Virus record (IMG/VR): IMGVR_UViG_3300025101_000005
Location: 1 to 55,708 of that record
Reading direction: 5' to 3' (one strand)
Origin: a virus
Length of the DNA stretch: 55,708 bases
This document shows, piece after piece, positions 25,880-36,541 of this stretch. The stretch's first letter is position 1; each line of letters opens with the position of its first letter. The notes beneath the pieces are model-generated. The model had not been told where the DNA came from. It was given only the letters and a program-made list of their open reading frames with translations, and made no database searches. Both the position numbers and the translations under genes were made by a program.

Positions 25880-28800
25880 ATGGCAAACCAAACAAATTAT
25901 GACGGCATATCATTTACACCACAAGAAGAGGGTGCAACAGACGTAGGATACCTTAACGTATCCCCCGACCAAATCACAAAAGACCCCCGATTTCTTACAG
26001 ATTTGCGTAAATACTACGCAGACTACGGACAGTTTTATTCTACAGACCAAGAATACCTAGACGAATTTTACGAAGACGCTACTTGGCGAGACCTAAACAC
26101 TGCTGGTGCAGTGATTGGTGCTACTTATACTCAAGGCGAGAGTAAAGAAACAAGAGCAAGAGCAAAACGTCTTGAGCAAGCATGGCGTCAGCTCCCAATG
26201 TTTTGGCAAGAAGGTGGTAGAGGCATTGCTTCTGCTGCGCCTGACATTGCTAAAGCTATTATTCTTGACCCAGTAAACCTTATTCCAGTTATTGGTGCGT
26301 ACGGCAAAGCTGCACAAGTAGCAAAAGCAGCGTATCTAGCTGGTCAGACTGGAAAGCAAGCAACAATCGCTGGTGTAAAATCTGGTATTATAGGCGCTGG
26401 TGTTCGAGAAGCTGCAATCGGTGCTGGTGCAGAAGGCGTAATTAGTACAGCAAATCAAATTAGAGATGTACAGCTTGGCTTGGAAGACGAAGTAAGCATT
26501 GGTCGAGTTGCAAAGGATGCAGTTATTGGCGGTGCTACTGGTGGACTTATTGGTGGTGGCGTTCTTGGCCCAGTACCAGCTGTTATTGGTGCAAGACGTG
26601 GAATTAACACAACAGCAGCCCAAACAGACGAGCTTATAAGCAAAGGTCTTACAGGTCAGCAAATCGCAGACACTGTAGCAGCACGTGGCGTTACGGGTTT
26701 TGACGAACTTGTTACAGCATCAAAAGATACAGACGCATTTATCCAGCCAAGTGATGCAGCGACAACAGAAACAACAGCGACCACAGAGTCACCTACAGCT
26801 GAGATTGATGAGAAAATCAATCAAATAAAAACTTTCTATAAAGAAGAGCAAGACCTACTCGATAGTCAGCTAGACGACGGCATAGACCCAGACATTGTTG
26901 CAGAAACAGAAGTAAACCTGAACGAACTGGCTGCACTTAGAGAGTTTGGCGAGAACCTAAAAGCAGAACAAATAGAAATCAGCAAGCTTGAAGCCTCAAA
27001 CAATCCTAACTTAAGGGCTCAAGCTCAGAAGCGTCGTGCAATTTTTGAAAGAAACTACTCAAAGTTTAGACGAGCAACAAGAGGCGGTCTCAATTTATCT
27101 GAAATCAACGAGATTCTTGAGCAGTATAGAGCGAAGCCAAGCGACACTGCTGACGCAAACCCAGTAGAAACAGAAGCAACAACAACTGAAGCTACTGGCG
27201 AAGGCACTACAACCACAGAAGCAGCGCCCGAAGGACGTACAGAAGGCGCAGTTTCAGAAGCTGACACCACTACTACCACTACAACGACTGAAACTGTGCC
27301 AGCAGACGAGACTGTTACAGCCACTGTCGAAGTTAAATTCGATGACATGCCTTTCAGAAACGAAGCGCAGAAAACAAAAATACAATCAAGGTTTAACGAA
27401 GAGTACACCCAAGAACAATTTGAAGCTGATTTTGCAGCTGGCAAAATTTCTGTTGGTAGGGATGGTAAGTTTACACGAGATTCTGTTGGCGAGGTAACAG
27501 CAAGCGCATCATTGGCTAGGGACAGAAAAGCGTTCACAGAAATGATGGATTCAGGCAAAGCTGAACCAAATGAAACTACAGTTACAGCAGAACCAGAAGC
27601 TAAGACAGACGAAATTATTATTGATAGCGAGTCACGAGGAAAAGCTTTAGCAGCTGGTCTTGACCCGAAAGATATTCCAGCAGCAGAGGCATCTGCTTCT
27701 GGTCGTGTTACAAAACGACAAGTTAACAAAGCAATTAATGCTGCAAAGAACAATCCTCCATCTTCTTATGCACAACAAGTGCAAAGGGACTTGGATACGC
27801 TTCTTGCAAACATTGGCAATGACATTGACGTAGACGAGAACAGTCTTAGAGCTTTGATTAGGGTTATGTCCCAGGACAAAGCTTCTTACAAGTCTGACCC
27901 AGACGACATCTTGGCATTGTTTGATGAGTTCAGCAAAAGCGGTATGGCTACAGGCGATAAGGCTTTTACACAAACAGAACTCAAAAAGATACGTCAGCTC
28001 GTTAGAAAGATTCGAGACCCTAAAGATGGCAACCCTGAGTTTTCAAAAGAAACAGCACAGATACTTGCAGAGAGACAAGTTCTCAACGCAAGAGACAATC
28101 CTGAAACGCAGACCGAATCACTGGTTCGCTCTGTTCAAAAGTCTATCGACAACAAAGGCATTTACGAAACAGCTGGTAGAGATACACGTGGACGTATCCA
28201 AGCTATGCTTCGTAAGAGTTCCGTAAACGTAAAACCAAACGAGTTTGCAAAAGAAGAAGCTATTATTAAAGCAACATCTGGCAAGGGGCCAGATGTTGTT
28301 AAGTATATCTCTGGTGGCGAAACAGCTGTAGGCCCAGATGGAAGAAAGATTCGTGTAAAAGCTGGCACTACTTTGTTTGCAGACGGCGTAACAAAGAGAA
28401 GCTTTGTAAGCTACGAATACCTTATGAAAACACGTGGTGTGAACATCGGTAAGAAATCAACAAAGAAAGTTAAACAGCCTACAGACGAAACACCAACAAT
28501 TACTAACGAGGTTGTTCAGAAGCTTGTTGCTGATTTACAGACTGACGGAGATACAGACAAGTTTATTAGAACTGTAAAAGCACTTCAAAAGAAAGGTGCT
28601 GGTGTACCTGAAGAGCCTTCAGCAACTGTAGACGTACCAACAACAAGTGCTGGTAAGAAACTAATTATCCGCTCAAAGAACAATGCTGCTGATGTTCGTA
28701 TGATTAGCCAAAAGCAAATCAGCGAAGGCAAAGGCATAGAAGCTATTATCGGTCAAAAGGGTGGGCCTAACTCAAACCCAGCAAACTGGGATATTAAATA

Positions 28801-31800
28801 CGCACCTTTTGATGCAGAGGCCAAAACGTTACGAGCAAGACAAGAACTATTTGAAAGCTTACCTTCTGGCGAAGTCCCAGGGCAAACACGTGAAGACGTT
28901 ATTAAAAAGCCTATAGACGAAGCTGAGTTTAATGAAAAAGAACTTGAGCTAAGTGAAGCAGAAGTAGCCATTGTAAACAACATCCTTGGTGAGATGGGTT
29001 TCCGTGGAGCCAATGGATTAAAAGGTAACTCGATTACTGGGCAAACCTTAATGGTTATGGAAGATAAGCTTAGTATGGGTGGGTGGCCTGTAAAAGAAAG
29101 TGCAATGGATGCACGTATTGAGCAGATAGCTTTCCTTGAAAACCTTATGGCTAAGATTGCACCTGATGGTGTAAACAAACCTGTTCAAACAAGGTCAGAA
29201 GCAAAGCTGGCTATAGAGAATATCTTTGCTGGTCACTCATCAGAAGAGATTGCTGGAGCCAAAAGACTTATTGATATGCTTGGAGGAGACCCAGACAAGG
29301 CTCCCCTAATCAGAGGCAAGACGACAGATACTATCGGGGCATACAGAGGTTATTACACACAAAGAGATAACGCTGTAACCATGAGAACTGGTCAGGGTCG
29401 TGGCACTGACATGACTCAGCTTACTCCCACAATAAACGTTTTGTACCATGAGGTTGGTCACTGGGCTTACAGAAACATTCTGACACCAGAAGACAGGGCT
29501 CAGTTTTGGAATATAGCCAAGACACACTACAAAGGAGGCAAGATAGATTCTGACTCCATAGATGAATCACGCTACCTTCAGAACCAAACAATTAGCAAAG
29601 AAGGTCGACCTGATTATGTTGTAAGACAACCTACAAGCCCACAAGAATACTTTGCAGAGCAGTTTGAAATGTGGGTCTCTCGAAAGAAAGCCTCACCAGA
29701 TTTGGCTACAGAGAAGTTTTGGCAAAGGATTGCTACGTACGTCAAAGGTATCTTTGACAGATACTACTATGGCGCTGAACTAAACCCAGACCTAGAGCCT
29801 ATCTTCGCTAAAATTATTCCTGATGTACAAGAAGAAGTTACATTCCGTCTTGGTGTAGATGACAAGCCAAAGACTGATTTCGGACGGCACATACAAAAGC
29901 GTCTTGTTCAGTTGCAAATCACTAAAGAAAACCTAGAAAGTGCAATAGGTCGTGATAGCGCAGATGGAATTGTTGAAGCTCACAAAGAGCTGCAACAGCT
30001 TCTGCTAGAGATGGTTCCGAACTCTAAGGTAGTGGCACGAGATGGTGCAGAGAACGCTATATTCTCTCCACTAAGAAAAGGTGCAGCTGGTAGAAAAGGT
30101 ATGGTCAAGATTATTCGTGACCGAATCAATAACTACGACGAAATGATTGATGGCAAACAGTACGGTACAGACGACGGGTTTGACACACGTAACTATGGTG
30201 ACTTTTCAACTCAAGCAGATATGGAGAAAGTAGCTGAACAGTTAAAAGACTTTTACTACAACGGTTATGGTGGAACATTTGTGCCAGCTGAAGGAATCCC
30301 TGGTCGAATAAAAAACCTAGAGGCTTCGTCTACGCAAAACCTTATTGGCATGATTGATAAGCAGCTAAACTCTGTTTATCAAAAGGTTGAAAACACCACT
30401 AATCTTATTGGTGGTTCTAAACCAGACATGGCTAACAAGCCTCCAGTGCGCTCAAACGGCAAGGTTCAGCCAAGCAAAACAGCCAAGAATACAAAGATTA
30501 AGAACGAAAGAATTAAAGAGCAGACCCTTAACGAAGCTGTGCAAGTTGCAAAAACAAAGAAGAATAGCAGAACAAGGGTTACTACAAAGAATACACCAGC
30601 AATCAATCAGAACTCAGCTGAATCAGTCAAGGGCAAGAAGCTTAATGACTTGCTTGCTTTGTTCAGAAAGCATAAAGGCACAGAGTATGGTGACCAAATT
30701 GGTGTAGAGATTGTAAACAAAATCAAATCTCAGCCAGCGCCAGCCAAGCAAGTACGTGTTTCACGTGGAACATTTAAGCTAAGTGGAGATGCTCTTGAGT
30801 CAGAACTGCTAGATGCTCTGCATGTAGGAGACAAAACTAGGGTAGATGAGGCCTATGCTGAAGTCGTGCGACGTGCAAACAACAAGCGTGCGAAGTCACA
30901 AGGTGGTGCAGCTATACTCAAACCTAAGTTTAAAAAGTCAAAGATGGCTATTGCTACAGAGATAGCTCACAACAAAGGTGTCGTTAGAAACGATGGTATA
31001 CCTTCTGCTGCTCGTGCTTCTGTAAGGGAGATGTTGTCTTACATCACTCACAGAGACACAGAGATGCAACAGGTCAGCAGAACTATTGCATACAGAATGA
31101 TGAACATTCTTAACAAATCATCTTATGGAACTATGCAAAACGCCAACAGAATTACTATGGACATCATGGCTCGTCTTGGTAGGGGTGACTATGCTGTAAC
31201 GGGAGATGGTGCGTTTGGAAACTACAACCTCCCAGACTTTAAAAACTTTAGAAATACAGTAAGACGACTGGCTACATCTTTAAACAAAGGCGAAGATATA
31301 GACAGCGGTATTACAGAACTAAACAATATGGTCATTCGTTCTGGAGCATTGCCACAAGACGAGATGGACGTAATAAGGGCTGCTTACGATGCTCTTGATG
31401 ACACAGCAAAAGCTCAAGTTATTGCCAAGCATGGAAGTAAGTACGAAGGTTACTATTCCATGACCAGAGATGAGATGCTGGCTAATGAATGGTTTGGAGA
31501 TTCTATATCACGATACATGAAAGAAGACATAACTCGTGATGACATTCTCGAACTAAGCATATCTGGCGACACACAAAACATAGCCAACATAGCCGTTCTC
31601 GACAGGGCAATAGACAGAACCATAGAGTATTCTTCTTACATTGCTAATGGTCAGATTGGTAGACAAGACGTTAAGAACGCTTACAGACGTGTATCCATGT
31701 ATGGCGACATGTTTGAAGACAATGCTGCTCGACCACTGGCTGGTTCGCTAGAAGGCAAGTACCTTACACACCCAAGCTATGCAGCTGATTATGCACATGA

Positions 31801-34800
31801 CAGTTTCATGTCTATGTCTAAAGACAAGAAGACAAAGATTCTTAGGTTTGTAAAAGGCGGATACGGGTTTGATGAACCCAATCAAATGCCATTGTTCTTT
31901 TATCATGGTACACCACGTGGCAACAAATTAAAGAAATCAAACAATCCAAACGTGCAGATGCGTCCGTCTGATATAGGGTTGTACGGCCCTGGCATTTACG
32001 TAACAGAGAATCCTTTTGTTGCATCACAGATGTATGCAAGGACACCAACGTTCAATGCAATGGTTGATGCAATAGATGAATCAAACCTATCAGACATTAT
32101 TAAAGAAGATTTGCACTGGGATGCTTTTGAACTTACACAAGTAAGACGAGACATTGGAAAGCTAAGACGACAGTATGCGTCTTTGCAGCCAGATGCTTAC
32201 TTGCAGCGGGAGATTGCAGACGAGAGGGTTATCGTTAAAGAACAGCTAGACGAACTCATACAGGTTGAGCGTGGTTTAGTAGCAAACATGAAAAATAATG
32301 GCATGGAGTTTGAGTCTGATGTCTTGCCTACAGTTATAAAACTAGATAGCCCAGCAGACTTCAGAGCAACAAGTATATATCAGTCTGAAGACGACCCGTT
32401 CTTGCAAGCTATCATGGCAAAGTTTAACGAAGAAGACGTGCCAGCAGAGATGATTTCTTCTCTTAGCATGCGTGGCGTAGATGGCAGAGCATTTGGCCCA
32501 AGAAGTGGAGAAGATATTTATAATTCTGTTATTGATGCTTTTGTTCGCTTCGGTGGCAGAAGTAAGACAGGCGCTCAAGCAGAATTTAACAATATGTTAC
32601 AAGAGATGGGATACGATGGTCTCTTAACTACACACAGAAATAGTTTGAATGATGGGGATGAGTTCGTTCAAACTAATAGGACTTATGGCGCTTCAAGTAT
32701 TCAACATGAAACAGCTGTTTTGTTTAACTCAAATCAAATTAAACACATCGACGCAGATGAGTTTAACGATATGGAATATGGCATCTATGCACAAACCACA
32801 GGCAACCCAATTCCAAAAGGTGCTGTAGGAAGCATGGCAAGGGGTCTTCAAGACGGAGACTTTAACAGCATAAATGACATTCCTGTCGGTGAGTTTGGAG
32901 AGCTACTAGAATCAGCTGGCGGTGACCCAAACTATGTTGGCGCTCTTATGTCTCTTATGAGAAAGAGAACGCTTACACCAGCCGAAGAAGAAACAATTAG
33001 AAAGTCTAGCCCTGTTGGGTTCCTTAAATCACAGTCTAACAACTTGAGAGATATGGGTGCTAGGTGGCTAGGCGACTGGTATGAAAACCATTTCCCTAAT
33101 TTGAACCAACGCTTTGCTGGCATATACTTTCCAATACAGAAGGCAATGAGAGGTTTGCCTGACTCTGATGGAAGCCTGAAAAGATATTTTAAGAAGTCTG
33201 TAAATGTTGGGACAACAGTCACAGACAAAATTGCAGAGCAACCAAAATCACATTCTAAGATTGTAAAAGCTTTACGTTACGGAGATGGAAGCCGTCAAGA
33301 AACAGCTCTTACCGACCAAGAACGTGTTGTTTACAGGCAAATTAGAAGTGCCTTTGAAGCAGAAAGACAAGCCATGTTAGATGCTGGCTTGATGGTTGGC
33401 TATAGACAAAACTATTTCCCACAAGTTTGGAACGCAAAAGCTATTGGCAAAGACAGAGATAAGTTTCTCGAAGTTCTACAACGATACTACAACAAAGACG
33501 CACTTCTAAATGGCAGAACACCTACAGACGAAGAAGCAAAAGACTTTGCTGAAGGCGTTATGATGAAGCTTGTAGATGATGAGGATGGTGCAGACGGAAC
33601 ATTTATTCCAGTAAAAGGCACAACAAGGAGCCCAACATTTGACAACGTTGATTACTCAAGGGTTCTTGAGCTTGATAAACCAGAGTTTATTGATGAGCTT
33701 CGAGACCTAGAAAAGTATTTAGAGAGTGACCTCGATGCGTTGCTTGTTAAATACTTTGAGGGTAGCTCAAGAAAGATGACCCATGTGGACGAGCTTGGTA
33801 TTAATAGCCACGCTGTTTACGATTACATGCAAGTAGCTGAAGAAGGTGTGCAAGGAATTGCAAAACTTCTATCAACAAACAAACAGTTTAGGTTTGACAG
33901 GAGTGCAACAAACGCATCTGGCATGATGGAAACATTTACTTTGCAAGACGTAATACGTATGCCGTTTGCAAACAGTGATGCTGAAGCTCTTAGATTTGCA
34001 GAGCAGTTAGTGAACACACATAATGGTGCTGGCGCTCCAGCTGCAAGACAACTTATATATGCGGTAGCTCCAATAGACCCACGCACTGGCAGAATGAACC
34101 AGACATATAAGAGACGTGCTGATGCAATCGTGCATGCTCTTGATGACTTCAAAGGCAAAACAGGAGTGTTGCAACCACAAGACTATGACTTTATCGAGCG
34201 TTCTTTGAAGCCTGTTATGAAGAAGCCTCTAACAACTATGGGAGGCAAAGCAATACAAACAGCCTCAAGGAATTTAAGATTCTTTAACAACATTACGTTG
34301 CTTTCATACACAACTCTTACATCACTTGGTGACTTGGTACTTCCAGTCATTCGTTCTGGAAGTATGAAGTCTTGGATGAAAGGCATGTTCAGCCTGAGAG
34401 ATGCTGAGATGAGGCAAGCGATTAGAAACACAGGCGTTGCTATGGAGAACATCATTCACGAAAGAATGATTCATCTGTATGGCGCACCTGATGGCAAGGC
34501 ATCACATGCTTTCTTCAATGCCACGTTGCTTACAGACTGGACTGATATGAACAGACAGATAGCAGCAGCAACTGGTTACAACTATTTCCAAGCTATGCAG
34601 ACGAAAGCATTTAACAACTTCAAGGAAGGTGTGCCTTACGCACAGCAACCAGCATCATACAAAACTGCACACAGAGCTTTGAAGATGTATGGTCTTGAGA
34701 TGTATTTGCCTGGGGCAGAAGTAAATCCAAAATCTCTTGGCGATAAAAACGTCTTGCAAGACAAGCATGTTAAGATGGCTATGATAAGATTCGCTGATGA

Positions 34801-35467
34801 TTCTATCTTCCAACCTAATGCAGACGACGTGCCAATGTGGGCTCAGACACCAATAGGTGCGCTTGTATTCCAGCTCAAGTCATTCCCGCTGATGATGACA
34901 CGTCTTACAGGACACGTCTTGAAGGAAGCAAACTCTGGAAACTTTGGCCCACTGTTAGCTTTCGCAGCTCTTGGCCCAACATTTGGTATGGGAACTCTAG
35001 CAGCAAAAGATATTTTGCAGTCACGTGGTGGCGATGATGGTAGAAGCCCAGAGACTAGAAAGAGAAACATTCTTAAATCTCTAGGCTATGACAAGAAAGT
35101 ACACGGAGATGAAGACAACTTCCTTGGCTGGTATGTTGAAGGTTTAATTGTAATGGGTGGTCTTGGTCTTATTGGAGACATGATGCACACAGCAGTTGAA
35201 CAAATAGACAACGGAGCTTACGGACGAGAAAGAATGTGGGGAACATTACTCGGCCCAACGTTTGGTCTTGGCAACTCAGCAGCTAATGTTTTTGCTGGTA
35301 TCGGAGCAGAAGAAGGAAGCGGTAAATCAAGACAAGCAGTCAGAGAAATTGCCAACAGGATACCAGTTGTCGGTGGTAACAGAGCAGCTAAAGAAGCTAT
35401 CGTTGATGCAGTTGCTGGTGAATCTGATGACAATTCAAAGTCTTATCTAAGGAGCATCACTAAATAA
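25880..35467 (+). CDS. Giant polyvalent internal virion protein (gp16-like)
   Basis: 3195 residues, one sixth of the genome. Residues about 100-240 have Gly/Ala-rich hydrophobic helices suited to membrane insertion; 290-470 is low-complexity Thr/Glu/Ala. A zincin-like motif HEVGH (residues 1190-1194) with a downstream EYFAEQFEMW glutamate suggests a metalloprotease-like domain. Residues about 2000-2295 resemble an ADP-ribosyltransferase of polyvalent proteins: YHGT (His2009), GPGIYVTEN (Tyr2040) and HETAVLFNSNQI (Glu2277) supply H-Y-E. About 2750-3195 is helical and hydrophobic, like LPD38-type ends. It is presumably ejected into the host with DNA, forming a conduit and carrying enzymes that counter defences. 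SNase and lysis genes follow directly. Confidence 0.8.
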   Translation: MANQTNYDGISFTPQEEGATDVGYLNVSPDQITKDPRFLTDLRKYYADYGQFYSTDQEYLDEFYEDATWRDLNTAGAVIGATYTQGESKETRARAKRLEQAWRQLPMFWQEGGRGIASAAPDIAKAIILDPVNLIPVIGAYGKAAQVAKAAYLAGQTGKQATIAGVKSGIIGAGVREAAIGAGAEGVISTANQIRDVQLGLEDEVSIGRVAKDAVIGGATGGLIGGGVLGPVPAVIGARRGINTTAAQTDELISKGLTGQQIADTVAARGVTGFDELVTASKDTDAFIQPSDAATTETTATTESPTAEIDEKINQIKTFYKEEQDLLDSQLDDGIDPDIVAETEVNLNELAALREFGENLKAEQIEISKLEASNNPNLRAQAQKRRAIFERNYSKFRRATRGGLNLSEINEILEQYRAKPSDTADANPVETEATTTEATGEGTTTTEAAPEGRTEGAVSEADTTTTTTTTETVPADETVTATVEVKFDDMPFRNEAQKTKIQSRFNEEYTQEQFEADFAAGKISVGRDGKFTRDSVGEVTASASLARDRKAFTEMMDSGKAEPNETTVTAEPEAKTDEIIIDSESRGKALAAGLDPKDIPAAEASASGRVTKRQVNKAINAAKNNPPSSYAQQVQRDLDTLLANIGNDIDVDENSLRALIRVMSQDKASYKSDPDDILALFDEFSKSGMATGDKAFTQTELKKIRQLVRKIRDPKDGNPEFSKETAQILAERQVLNARDNPETQTESLVRSVQKSIDNKGIYETAGRDTRGRIQAMLRKSSVNVKPNEFAKEEAIIKATSGKGPDVVKYISGGETAVGPDGRKIRVKAGTTLFADGVTKRSFVSYEYLMKTRGVNIGKKSTKKVKQPTDETPTITNEVVQKLVADLQTDGDTDKFIRTVKALQKKGAGVPEEPSATVDVPTTSAGKKLIIRSKNNAADVRMISQKQISEGKGIEAIIGQKGGPNSNPANWDIKYAPFDAEAKTLRARQELFESLPSGEVPGQTREDVIKKPIDEAEFNEKELELSEAEVAIVNNILGEMGFRGANGLKGNSITGQTLMVMEDKLSMGGWPVKESAMDARIEQIAFLENLMAKIAPDGVNKPVQTRSEAKLAIENIFAGHSSEEIAGAKRLIDMLGGDPDKAPLIRGKTTDTIGAYRGYYTQRDNAVTMRTGQGRGTDMTQLTPTINVLYHEVGHWAYRNILTPEDRAQFWNIAKTHYKGGKIDSDSIDESRYLQNQTISKEGRPDYVVRQPTSPQEYFAEQFEMWVSRKKASPDLATEKFWQRIATYVKGIFDRYYYGAELNPDLEPIFAKIIPDVQEEVTFRLGVDDKPKTDFGRHIQKRLVQLQITKENLESAIGRDSADGIVEAHKELQQLLLEMVPNSKVVARDGAENAIFSPLRKGAAGRKGMVKIIRDRINNYDEMIDGKQYGTDDGFDTRNYGDFSTQADMEKVAEQLKDFYYNGYGGTFVPAEGIPGRIKNLEASSTQNLIGMIDKQLNSVYQKVENTTNLIGGSKPDMANKPPVRSNGKVQPSKTAKNTKIKNERIKEQTLNEAVQVAKTKKNSRTRVTTKNTPAINQNSAESVKGKKLNDLLALFRKHKGTEYGDQIGVEIVNKIKSQPAPAKQVRVSRGTFKLSGDALESELLDALHVGDKTRVDEAYAEVVRRANNKRAKSQGGAAILKPKFKKSKMAIATEIAHNKGVVRNDGIPSAARASVREMLSYITHRDTEMQQVSRTIAYRMMNILNKSSYGTMQNANRITMDIMARLGRGDYAVTGDGAFGNYNLPDFKNFRNTVRRLATSLNKGEDIDSGITELNNMVIRSGALPQDEMDVIRAAYDALDDTAKAQVIAKHGSKYEGYYSMTRDEMLANEWFGDSISRYMKEDITRDDILELSISGDTQNIANIAVLDRAIDRTIEYSSYIANGQIGRQDVKNAYRRVSMYGDMFEDNAARPLAGSLEGKYLTHPSYAADYAHDSFMSMSKDKKTKILRFVKGGYGFDEPNQMPLFFYHGTPRGNKLKKSNNPNVQMRPSDIGLYGPGIYVTENPFVASQMYARTPTFNAMVDAIDESNLSDIIKEDLHWDAFELTQVRRDIGKLRRQYASLQPDAYLQREIADERVIVKEQLDELIQVERGLVANMKNNGMEFESDVLPTVIKLDSPADFRATSIYQSEDDPFLQAIMAKFNEEDVPAEMISSLSMRGVDGRAFGPRSGEDIYNSVIDAFVRFGGRSKTGAQAEFNNMLQEMGYDGLLTTHRNSLNDGDEFVQTNRTYGASSIQHETAVLFNSNQIKHIDADEFNDMEYGIYAQTTGNPIPKGAVGSMARGLQDGDFNSINDIPVGEFGELLESAGGDPNYVGALMSLMRKRTLTPAEEETIRKSSPVGFLKSQSNNLRDMGARWLGDWYENHFPNLNQRFAGIYFPIQKAMRGLPDSDGSLKRYFKKSVNVGTTVTDKIAEQPKSHSKIVKALRYGDGSRQETALTDQERVVYRQIRSAFEAERQAMLDAGLMVGYRQNYFPQVWNAKAIGKDRDKFLEVLQRYYNKDALLNGRTPTDEEAKDFAEGVMMKLVDDEDGADGTFIPVKGTTRSPTFDNVDYSRVLELDKPEFIDELRDLEKYLESDLDALLVKYFEGSSRKMTHVDELGINSHAVYDYMQVAEEGVQGIAKLLSTNKQFRFDRSATNASGMMETFTLQDVIRMPFANSDAEALRFAEQLVNTHNGAGAPAARQLIYAVAPIDPRTGRMNQTYKRRADAIVHALDDFKGKTGVLQPQDYDFIERSLKPVMKKPLTTMGGKAIQTASRNLRFFNNITLLSYTTLTSLGDLVLPVIRSGSMKSWMKGMFSLRDAEMRQAIRNTGVAMENIIHERMIHLYGAPDGKASHAFFNATLLTDWTDMNRQIAAATGYNYFQAMQTKAFNNFKEGVPYAQQPASYKTAHRALKMYGLEMYLPGAEVNPKSLGDKNVLQDKHVKMAMIRFADDSIFQPNADDVPMWAQTPIGALVFQLKSFPLMMTRLTGHVLKEANSGNFGPLLAFAALGPTFGMGTLAAKDILQSRGGDDGRSPETRKRNILKSLGYDKKVHGDEDNFLGWYVEGLIVMGGLGLIGDMMHTAVEQIDNGAYGRERMWGTLLGPTFGLGNSAANVFAGIGAEEGSGKSRQAVREIANRIPVVGGNRAAKEAIVDAVAGESDDNSKSYLRSITK

Positions 35468-35850
35468 TGTACGAGTACGCCATAAAAGAAATAACCAAAG
35501 TAGTTGATGGCGATACTGTCGACATGGTGATAGACCTTGGCTTCAGCCTTACAAAGAAAGAACGTGTACGTCTTGCTGGTATCGACGCACCAGAAAGCAG
35601 AACACGTGACCTCGATGAAAAGCAGATGGGGCTCGAAGCAAAAGCATTTCTTACAAGACGTCTTGCTGACGGCGAGCCTTCAGGTCTCAAAGTTAAGACA
35701 GAAAAAGACGGCAAGTATGGTAGAATGTTGGGGTGGATTTACATAGGACAGACGAACTTAAATGAAGAGATGGTCTATCGTGGTTACGCCTGGGAGTATG
35801 ACGGAGGCAAGAAAACAAAAAGCCTAGACGAACTGAAGGCGAAGCGATGA
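35467..35850 (+). CDS. Staphylococcal nuclease-like (thermonuclease) protein
   Basis: 127 residues. The fold signature is plain: VVDGDTVDMVIDLGF (strand 1-2), RVRLAGIDAPESR (calcium and phosphate site), then KYGRMLGWIYI and VYRGYAWEYDGG. Arg39-like and Glu-equivalent residues of the SNase active site are present in RLAGIDAPE and DGKYGR. It would cut DNA or RNA, possibly host nucleic acid, as a small cytoplasmic phage nuclease. TAATG-coupled to the giant gene and ATGA to the next. Confidence 0.85.
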   Translation: MYEYAIKEITKVVDGDTVDMVIDLGFSLTKKERVRLAGIDAPESRTRDLDEKQMGLEAKAFLTRRLADGEPSGLKVKTEKDGKYGRMLGWIYIGQTNLNEEMVYRGYAWEYDGGKKTKSLDELKAKR

Positions 35851-36161
35851 ACCAAAAAAAACTACAAGTAGAATCTAAGTATGCAGAATATGATGAAGAC
35901 GGTGATGGCATTGTGAGTGATGAAGAACTTGCTCACGTAAAGACTATAAAAGAAACCGAGACGAGTTTACGAAAAAATTTAGCACAGTTACGCATGGCTA
36001 GGTTCACACTGATTGCTATGGGTGCATTTACTGCTGCAATGTTTTTCGTACCAATAGAGCGAGTACAAGCTCTAGCGGATATTAGTAACCTATTCTATAT
36101 ATCAGGCGCTGGAATAGTCGGCGCATATATGGGAACAACAGCATGGATGGCAAGAAAATGA
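35847..36161 (+). CDS. EF-hand membrane protein next to holin
   Basis: 104 residues. Residues 16-27 form a textbook EF-hand loop, D-E-D-G-D-G-I-V-S-D-E-E, with all calcium ligands at positions 1, 3, 5, 7, 9 and 12. Two membrane helices follow (about 55-75, FTLIAMGAFTAAMFFV, and 85-103, LFYISGAGIVGAYMG). One EF-hand followed by two transmembrane helices, beside a holin and endolysin, suggests a calcium-sensitive lysis regulator or secondary holin. This role is inference. Overlaps both neighbours. Confidence 0.75.
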   Translation: MNQKKLQVESKYAEYDEDGDGIVSDEELAHVKTIKETETSLRKNLAQLRMARFTLIAMGAFTAAMFFVPIERVQALADISNLFYISGAGIVGAYMGTTAWMARK

Positions 36162-36541
36162 TACAAGCACTGATTGGCCCAGTAACAGGGCTACTAGATA
36201 AATTTATAGAGGACAAAGACCAGAAGAATAAAATTGCTTTTGAATTAAGCACGATGGCAGAACGTCACGGGCAAGAATTAGCACTGGCTCAGATAGAAGT
36301 TTTAAAAGAAGACGCTAAAGGCAACTGGTTTCAGTCGTCTTGGCGACCCTTGATTGGCTGGATTTCTGGCTTATCCCTTGGAATCAATTACATGGTCGCA
36401 CCGATTTGCGCTGGCTTTGGCATTATGATACCACAAGCAGACATGTCCGTAATGATGCCATTGATGTTTGGCATGCTCGGAATTGGTGGAATGAGGAGCT
36501 ATGACAAGATGAAAAAAACTGATACGAAAGGAATCAAATGA
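36143..36541 (+). CDS. Holin, GTA 3TM-type
   Basis: 132 residues (an alternative start at 36158, ATGATACAAG, gives 127 and the tighter ATGA overlap). The pattern LDKFIEDKDQKNKIAFEL, ALAQIEVLKEDAKGNWFQSSWRPLIGW is that of the 3TM gene-transfer-agent-type holin family, with three hydrophobic helices from about residue 70 on (IGWISGLSLGINYMV, ICAGFGIMIP, MMPLMFGMLGIGGM). It would permeabilise the inner membrane at the end of infection. Directly upstream of the endolysin. Confidence 0.8.
   Translation: MDGKKMIQALIGPVTGLLDKFIEDKDQKNKIAFELSTMAERHGQELALAQIEVLKEDAKGNWFQSSWRPLIGWISGLSLGINYMVAPICAGFGIMIPQADMSVMMPLMFGMLGIGGMRSYDKMKKTDTKGIK

Noticed and set aside
27055-27753. 232-residue minus-strand frame within the giant gene
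   Set aside because: Val/Ser-rich reverse reading of the Thr/Glu low-complexity region; no start signals.
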